Source: Ascidia mentula (taxonomy: Eukaryota > Chordata > Ascidiacea > Phlebobranchia > Ascidiidae). From it: a stretch of DNA of 64,000 bases. This document shows, piece after piece, positions 57,897 through 64,000 of the stretch. Where the stretch lies: positions 6,073,001 through 6,137,000 of the forward strand of contig OX387197.1 in assembly GCA_947561715.1 (NCBI GenBank), in the 5' to 3' direction. Every line of letters starts with the position of its first letter. The first letter of the stretch is position 1. The notes beneath the pieces were generated by a model. The model did no database searches, had not been told where the DNA came from, and saw nothing but the letters and a program-made list of their open reading frames with translations. A program made the position numbers and the translations under genes.

Positions 57897-58704
57897 TTAC
57901 ATTGTTTTGATAAAACTTGTACATTCAACGCCGGCCAAGCACGCAACAATAATAGTAAGATAACAACGATAAGAAGAAAAAGGTAATTGACTTAATAATC
58001 CAAACCAATTGAAAATGAAACTTATGTCGATTCATGAGGAAACTCATTAATGACGTAGACATCCATACTGTAGCGCCTACTCATTTGGACCTGTAGCGTT
58101 TGTATCTAAGCTGTTGAGCCAAGCTATTTCCTTGTGTGAGGTATTGACGAGAACGCTGTTACTAACTGCTGATATGCTTTGACTTGGACATAAAGTGCCA
58201 GTTTTTCGTGGATAGGTTGATGGCTATTTAATATTTAATTTGGCCTTACTGTAGCATAATTTATCGCTTGCAAGTATAAAGTGCGTTCTTCCTATAGTCG
58301 CTGAAAGATCCAGTACAAGAATCCAAAGTTGTAAGCAACTTGTTGAGATAAATATTCCTCCGAGTGTTGAAAATAAATGCAAGCAGTCGCAGTGTTAGGC
58401 AATGTAAATAGTTAAATACTACCAAGAAACTTTTTCCATTGAAATACGAAGATGGAGGCCCAATGCTTACACTAAAAATTTATTCAATTTCTTCAGTTTG
58501 TCGTGTCAGTCTCTGATCTATGACTATATGCTTGCTTGTGCACCTGATGAAGCGAGATCAATCTCGCGAAAGCTCGTGCGAATAAAGTTGTTTAACAGTC
58601 AGTCTCTTATAAAAGCAGTGCACAAGCAAGCATATAGTACTAAAAATTTGTGAGCGTGGTTTTGGTTCAAATTATTTACAAGAGCGTGTTCGCAGAATCC
58701 TTTA
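57897..58704 (+). pseudogene. Orphan upstream region of discoidin gene A
   Basis: It matches the DNA upstream of A2 and A3, including CATTAATGACGTAGACATC-like and TTTTTCGTGGATAGGTTGATGG stretches. It runs to the beginning of the first domain exon (GCAGAATCCTTTAAA), where a dispersed repeat takes over. The MATTACI start exon is replaced by other sequence, and the rest of the gene is absent. Confidence 0.7.
58471..58649. mobile_element. Small hairpin element with hammerhead-like core, 11-bp duplication
   Basis: ACTAAAAATTT at 58471-58481 and 58639-58649 flanks about 157 bp inserted into the gene-A upstream fragment. Inside are a perfect 19-bp inverted repeat (CTATATGCTTGCTTGTGCA at 58524-58542 and its complement at 58619-58637). 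The box CTGATGA (58544-58550), a 6-bp GCGAGA/TCTCGC hairpin and GAAA follow. The order CTGATGA-stem-GAAA is that of a hammerhead ribozyme core, but one extra A precedes the stem, and I see no proper stem III with a cleavage triplet. Confidence 0.6.
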
Positions 58705-58990
58705 AAGTGCATATGACACAGTCATGGCAACTTTATACAAACATATATCAAAAGTATTTCGGTTCTACGTCAACTAAAAAATGTATAAAACTGCACGAAA
58801 AGTAGCGGCGACCAAAAATCGTAAACCTTTTTCACTGTGGTAAAATTGACATCACAAGGCGCTCGCGTCGAAAAATGCATTGTTTACATAGCAGAAGGCG
58901 CCTTATATTGCAGATATCGAATAGTTTCAAACATAGGAGAATCCACAGATTACGTTACCTCAAAGTCCACGACAAGGTTTTGCATAAGAC
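58705..58990. repeat. Dispersed repeat (copy near 58.8 kb)
   Basis: It matches 49207-49525. It begins AAAGTGCATATGACA exactly where the orphan gene-A sequence stops, so it may have caused or used that breakpoint. Confidence 0.65.
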
Positions 58991-59335
58991 AATATTATCC
59001 TTAATGCCAACGTTCGCTTTTTAAGTACTGTGACTGGTATTTTATACTCTATCGATTGCTATAACTGCTTATGTGAAAGAAGTGAATTTAACATTGCCTG
59101 CGTTGTGTCTTTATTACCACTTCGTAAGAATAAAATTGTGTATACAAATTGGAAGATTGATTAGTTCGAAACCAGAAGAAAGGAGTTTGCCAAATTCTAG
59201 CCACAAGACTCAGGCCTTTTAACGGTCAAAGAGCATAAACTCTAACTTGAGGTTCACCTGAAAACTTTATGCCTAAAATAAAAGCTACCTATAGCGGCAT
59301 ACGTTGCAGCAACCTAATAACTCCGTTTTTTTATT
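58991..59335. other. Intergenic DNA upstream of NTase-TPR gene 2
   Basis: No gene supported. From 59336 homology with the region upstream of gene 1 begins. Confidence 0.45.
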
Positions 59336-59512
59336 TTGAACTTGTTTCAATCATGCATCCGATGTATGTAAAGTTCTCAGTTTGCATGTTATGTATATTT
59401 GGTTATGAACCATATAGTTTGATTGTTGAAACATGAACAACACTTTCTTTCAGGCAGCAATATACAAATGTCTTAAGAAAGTTTCGCAATAAGTACTTTG
59501 ATTGTTGCCACA

Positions 59513-62500
59513 ATGGAAGTAAGTGGTGAGGAAGACGAGCTTGTGCAATTACTGAAAGACAATTGTTTTACAAATGGAAAAGAAAAATGCCCTGCTGAAT
59601 CGGTCGAAATATTCCACGGACTGGGAAAAATTTACCGCCAAAAAAGTCCCGACAAAATTTCCCTTATTCAGAGTGCAGCTTTGTTTAATGCTGCGATAGT
59701 GAGAAAGCCCGATGCCGAATACGTCAAAGAAAGTTTAGAGGAACTGTGCTCACACACTTTGGTCTTGTCAAACGCTGTGAATCATTCAAATTTGTTAAAT
59801 CTGGCAACTGACTTTAAAAAAGAATTTGATTTGCTTAGAATGCAAGTCAACGACGACCTGAACAGCCTCGAAAACATGCAGGAAGGTTTGACAGCAGGTG
59901 AACGCCACAAATTTGAATCTCAACGAGTCAACGACATGGAAGTGATACAAGAGAATATTTCAGCGACATTTGGAGATATTATGAAACGTATCGCGAAATG
60001 CTGTGTAGAAGCACTCGGAAAACCTCCTTGCCAATACGCCTTAGTCGGCATGGGATCGCTCGCAAAACGGGAGGTGACGCCCTACTCTGATTTCGAGTGC
60101 ATTATTATTCTTGAAGATCAGCCAGAAACTAATATAGCGACAAATGTTGAATATTTTCGGTGGTTTGCGGTTGTTTTTCAAATGATTCTGATCAACTTTG
60201 GAGAAACTCTAGTGCCCTGTGTCGCTGTCCCGACTTTAAATAACGCTTACAACAACGATCCCGCTGTGAAGAAAAAGTACAGGTGGTTTTACGATGCTTA
60301 CACTCCGTCTGGTATATCTTTCGACGGAATGGTCCCTTTTGCTTGCAAATCTCCCCTCGGTCGTCAGCAGCACACTGACGCTAAACCATGGAAGACTGAG
60401 CTGATACGAACAGTAAGCGACATGCTTGAATACCTGAGTAAAGACGAAGATCTCAAAAACGGTTATCACATAGCTGACATGCTAACGAAGACATGTTTCG
60501 TCCAAGGAGATGAAACGGTTTATGATAAATTTTACAATGGAGTATGCTTGGAGCTGGAAACGTATCTAAAGTCTGATGGGCCACTGAGGGATGTCTATAT
60601 GTCTAAAATTTTAAGCGAGTTTCGTGAGGACTACGACAAGTTCAATTTCCTGCTCAACGCTATGAAAATTCAATTCGCTACTCAAGTAGACGTGAAAAAG
60701 TTTGTGTTCCGAACGCCAACATTGGCAGTCGCGTCCCTGGGACGATATCACGGCATTCGTGACTTTTCTTGTAATGAAATTGTCGGCCTACTGGCGGAGA
60801 AACAACTTCTCACCACGTCAGATGCACACAAGATTAAATACACTTTGGCTGTTTCTTGTGAGCTGCGTCAAAAGGTTTACTGCGAGCGCAGCGCACAAAA
60901 CGACAACTATGGTCGCAATGGCAGAAGTTTTCTTTTTGCATTCAATAGCAAGGCAACAACTCAACACCTTGAAATTTTGGTGGGAAAACAGGCCCTGAGG
61001 AATTGTCTTGAAACAGGGCTCATATTACAAGAACTTACTTACGGACACTTTTACCTGAACTGGTCTTTGGACTTCCAAACTAACGGTTTGCTGCATTCTT
61101 ATGACTTAAGTGTCTTGGACATGTTAGGAGTGCCGACATCCGAAGTTAAAACATTGGTGGAAACAAAGTACATCGACAATAACGAGTTGCGCTTTACTGG
61201 CGAGGTCAATACAGATACATGGCTCGTGGGGCACGTTATCGAGATTTTTCCCGAAAAAGCGATGCAGCTTGCCTCAAAAATACTGAATCAATACGAAAGC
61301 AATGAAGATGGGCAAAACGATTTTTCCCTGCAATGTCGAGTTTATTTGTCCGTGGCGATGTCATCTTTCACAATGAAACATTTCGAAACATGCCTCAAAC
61401 GCCTAGAAAAGGCATTGCATGCGATTGAATTAGTCGAAAACAGTTCAGAAATTCACGGCAACTTGTATTTGTTGACGTTCTTGAGCTTGATGCATATATG
61501 CTATAAAGAAATAGGGAAACCACTAGAAGCGCTAGAGGCCACGGAGAGAATTTTACGCTCGATGAAACTTTACAAGTGTGATTTTATTTCCGAGCAGATT
61601 TACTACAACACCTTGGAAGCAAAATCTGATTTACTGAAGAAACTAAAACTGACTGAAGAAGCGGTTGCATGTCTTAATCAATGCGTTGAGTGGCGAAGAA
61701 GAGTGGCCGCCGACCCAGGACGCGACAACTTCTGGTGCCAGTACCAGTTGGGACTTTTTTGTTGTTTTATGGATATGAAACGCCCAGACTCTTATATCAA
61801 AGTCGCACTGCAGTTTGTTACAGGAAATCCGAGTGACCGCTTCGAGGGTGGGGATCTCTTGCTATACGCCTGCGCCACAGCAGTCTTTCTTCAGCAGACT
61901 CCTAAGCAGGGTGTGGAATTTTGCCGCAATATCAAGCCGCAATTGCATGCCTGTTTCGCTAACGGCGAGATCCCGGTTCACAGTCCAAGAGTTACCGAAA
62001 ATCTTGGTAAAGTTACTGATCCCGGTACAGACTTCGTCGGTTATACGTTCGGAAGCTTTTTAAGCCTCTATGGAGAATGTTTGTACAAACAACAAAAGTA
62101 TGATGAAGGGTTGGCGATACTGCAGGAAGCCAAGGAGCAGTTTCAGAAAGAACCGTTTGCTAATCCTGAACACGTTGAGTTCAATGAAAAGCTAATCACC
62201 TATTGCCAGGGTAGGATATCAGTAAAAGTTCTCTTTAAATCATGCACTTCCTTAGAATGGAAATGGATTAAAGTTCTTGTTGGTTCCATTAGCAACTATG
62301 ACCGTACAAAAAACCTTAACATAGTTGAAGATCTCGTGCAAGGAAAAAGCTTCAAAGAGGCATATCTAAAGATTATGGAGATTCGTGCGATGTCCTGCAC
62401 ACATTTTGACGATATAGACACCCAGTTCCTACTTAATTTGGCACGATGTTACCGTGAATTCGGTCGCCAAAATGAAGCGATATCTGTTTGCGAATGCGCC

Positions 62501-63070
62501 ATTGATATTAGAAGACAAATTGCACAAAACCCTTGCGATGACAAAACGTTGTGTGCCCTCATCATTCTGCTCAACGACTCACACAGACAGCTCGGTTGTT
62601 CGCCAGTAAAGACACACAATTTCACCCCACTGGTGTCTGTGCACGCCGTCAATCTAATGGTAAAGGACAGAATAACATCAGACATAGTTCAGACACAACA
62701 CAACATGACCATTAACTTGTTTGATACGTTGGTCATTAAATATGAGAACCTGTTCCAACTGATCGTCGATAACCAATCACACCAAGAAACCATGTCGCTT
62801 ACTAGAGTATACGCCACCTTCTATTCTATAAATACCGCTTTGAAGCTCATGGATTACAACAACGCTAGATTAAAGGCTGTGGAAATGCAGAAAGAGATAT
62901 TGAGTGGAAATACACAATTTGCCACACAATTGAGCATGATTTCATTTGCACTTGAACTGATCCTAAGCAAGCTGGCTGTTGTGAAAGGAACCAGAATCGA
63001 CGACAAGGAGTTTAATTGTGAATTGATTGTTAATGAGAAATTGGTAGAAGCGTGGGGTACATATGAGTAG
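59513..63070 (+). CDS. Nucleotidyltransferase-TPR protein 2, 1185 aa, single exon
   Basis: The ATG at 59513 has the same context as in protein 1. The N-terminal 400 residues are nearly unchanged, including the whole GSLAKREVTPYSDFE signature. Substitutions cluster in the TPR part (for example around residues 585-700, 890-930 and 1055-1070), and the C-terminus ends EAWGTYE where protein 1 ends ETWGVYMKKFE. One extra residue occurs near AVFLQQTP. A conserved catalytic half with a varying repeat half would fit a family whose repeats meet changing partners, though this is inference. The flanks on both sides are homologous to those of gene 1, so this is a DNA-level tandem duplication. Confidence 0.85.
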   Translation: MEVSGEEDELVQLLKDNCFTNGKEKCPAESVEIFHGLGKIYRQKSPDKISLIQSAALFNAAIVRKPDAEYVKESLEELCSHTLVLSNAVNHSNLLNLATDFKKEFDLLRMQVNDDLNSLENMQEGLTAGERHKFESQRVNDMEVIQENISATFGDIMKRIAKCCVEALGKPPCQYALVGMGSLAKREVTPYSDFECIIILEDQPETNIATNVEYFRWFAVVFQMILINFGETLVPCVAVPTLNNAYNNDPAVKKKYRWFYDAYTPSGISFDGMVPFACKSPLGRQQHTDAKPWKTELIRTVSDMLEYLSKDEDLKNGYHIADMLTKTCFVQGDETVYDKFYNGVCLELETYLKSDGPLRDVYMSKILSEFREDYDKFNFLLNAMKIQFATQVDVKKFVFRTPTLAVASLGRYHGIRDFSCNEIVGLLAEKQLLTTSDAHKIKYTLAVSCELRQKVYCERSAQNDNYGRNGRSFLFAFNSKATTQHLEILVGKQALRNCLETGLILQELTYGHFYLNWSLDFQTNGLLHSYDLSVLDMLGVPTSEVKTLVETKYIDNNELRFTGEVNTDTWLVGHVIEIFPEKAMQLASKILNQYESNEDGQNDFSLQCRVYLSVAMSSFTMKHFETCLKRLEKALHAIELVENSSEIHGNLYLLTFLSLMHICYKEIGKPLEALEATERILRSMKLYKCDFISEQIYYNTLEAKSDLLKKLKLTEEAVACLNQCVEWRRRVAADPGRDNFWCQYQLGLFCCFMDMKRPDSYIKVALQFVTGNPSDRFEGGDLLLYACATAVFLQQTPKQGVEFCRNIKPQLHACFANGEIPVHSPRVTENLGKVTDPGTDFVGYTFGSFLSLYGECLYKQQKYDEGLAILQEAKEQFQKEPFANPEHVEFNEKLITYCQGRISVKVLFKSCTSLEWKWIKVLVGSISNYDRTKNLNIVEDLVQGKSFKEAYLKIMEIRAMSCTHFDDIDTQFLLNLARCYREFGRQNEAISVCECAIDIRRQIAQNPCDDKTLCALIILLNDSHRQLGCSPVKTHNFTPLVSVHAVNLMVKDRITSDIVQTQHNMTINLFDTLVIKYENLFQLIVDNQSHQETMSLTRVYATFYSINTALKLMDYNNARLKAVEMQKEILSGNTQFATQLSMISFALELILSKLAVVKGTRIDDKEFNCELIVNEKLVEAWGTYE

Positions 63071-64000
63071 ATTTAAATAGCCGTAAAGTAGCTGCCCTAT
63101 AGTATTGTTTTGTTTGGATTTCTTCTATTGAAAATTATTGCTTCTAAAGTCACCTTTTCTGCAATCAATGGCACACAAACTATCTGGAATATGTGCTGGA
63201 GAATTATTATCTGTCGAAATGCATTTATTGGGCCTTTCCTTTTTTCAACTTTACGGTTTATTGTGATTTGCCACTCATGTGATTTCGTTTGGTAAAAGTC
63301 GTTTTTTATTTTTATCGTGTCGTATAATTATTTTACTTTAAAAATGATAGTTGAACACTTCATTGACGAAATGCGGCGTTTGTATATGTGCATGTATTTA
63401 TATTTAAAGCGAATTTGCTCAACTCATTTAAGCTACAGTAAGAAAATCCATATGTGCAGCAATAAAGTCATTCACAGTTCCTGGAGAATTCGTGTGTATA
63501 CACGCGCCTGCATGCAAACATCTGCATATTTCCGTCAAGGTAATGATAATCATGCCAGTTTACCCGCAGTTCAGCTTAGTAAATACCCCTAATGTATATA
63601 AAGGCAATATTCACATTTATAGATTCTTTCACAGGCTCAAAATCTCTTGTTTTATGTTTTATTTATGCTACATGGTGAATGTGCCGACCATTTGGGAAAA
63701 GACCCAAATTCGGATATTTCGTGAAAAATTCGCCACTCTTATGTCAAACTAAAACGTACTGTAAAGTAACGATTAAATTTTTCACCTATCTGAGGGAAGT
63801 CTTGCTTGCAAAAAGAACGTAGAAAGTCCTTTCATCCCCTTTTTTACCCAGTAAATATAATGGAAATTTAACTTTGAACCCGCACTTTTGCAACACCGAC
63901 GTTTGTACGTATAGCATATATTAAGACCATTTCACTATTTTTATTCTTATCACCATTTAACATAGAAATAAAGTATATTGTAAAACAAAATAAAGTCTTA
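63071..64000. other. 3' flank of NTase-TPR gene 2
   Basis: The first 280 bp match the 3' flank of gene 1. AATAAA occurs at 63461-63466 and again near the window end. No further gene is supported. Confidence 0.5.

Noticed and set aside
1-64000. CRISPR arrays, operons or other bacterial features
   Set aside because: Introns, poly(A) signals and animal gene families show the window is eukaryotic; no direct-repeat/spacer array was seen.

Overview
The window is eukaryotic, from a compact, AT-rich invertebrate animal genome. Genes have spliceosomal introns with GT/AG ends, and most introns in the desaturase genes are about 90-250 bp. Other signs are AATAAA signals, a PIF/Harbinger transposon, a tRNA-derived SINE head and animal protein families (discoidin-type F5/8C, C-type lectin, stearoyl-CoA desaturase). 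A tunicate such as Ciona fits this architecture, but that is an inference; no marker here fixes the species.

Positions 1-41250 are one large tandem array of small discoidin-like (F5/8 type C) genes. The common gene has four coding exons (a tiny start exon plus three domain exons of about 156-180, 182 and 138-147 nt, intron phases 1,1,0) and encodes a stand-alone 168-residue discoidin domain without a visible signal peptide. A unit of about 9.4-9.9 kb holding types A, B, C and an inverted type D is present at 1-9883 and 9884-19263, with a partial third unit from 19264. It is followed by type-C-only units of about 2-5 kb at 25, 30, 33 and 35 kb and a wrecked one at 36.5-40.3 kb. Eight copies look intact (A3, B1-B3, C3-C6). 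A1 and A2 are broken, C1 and C2 are truncated, D1 and D2 lack a recognisable start exon, and a divergent orphan last exon lies at 41.1 kb. Mobile DNA has entered the array: a 2.7 kb element with 0.8 kb direct repeats plus a solo repeat at the same site in the next unit, a right-truncated PIF/Harbinger transposon, and small hairpin elements.

From 41.8 to 49.1 kb a 3.1 kb segment is duplicated. Each copy carries a complete seven-exon stearoyl-CoA (delta-9) desaturase gene on the minus strand (308 aa, all three histidine boxes). A terminal exon of a C-type lectin gene lies between the copies.

From 49.1 to 64 kb there is repeat-rich intergenic DNA, including a near-perfect 307-bp foldback, and then two tandem intronless paralogues of 1188 and 1185 aa. 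Each joins a GlnD/DUF294-like nucleotidyltransferase motif to a long tetratricopeptide (TPR) region. Between them sits an orphan upstream piece of discoidin gene A, interrupted by a small hairpin element. The window therefore holds expanding lectin-like and nucleotidyltransferase-TPR families. A role in recognition or immunity is plausible for both but is not shown by sequence.
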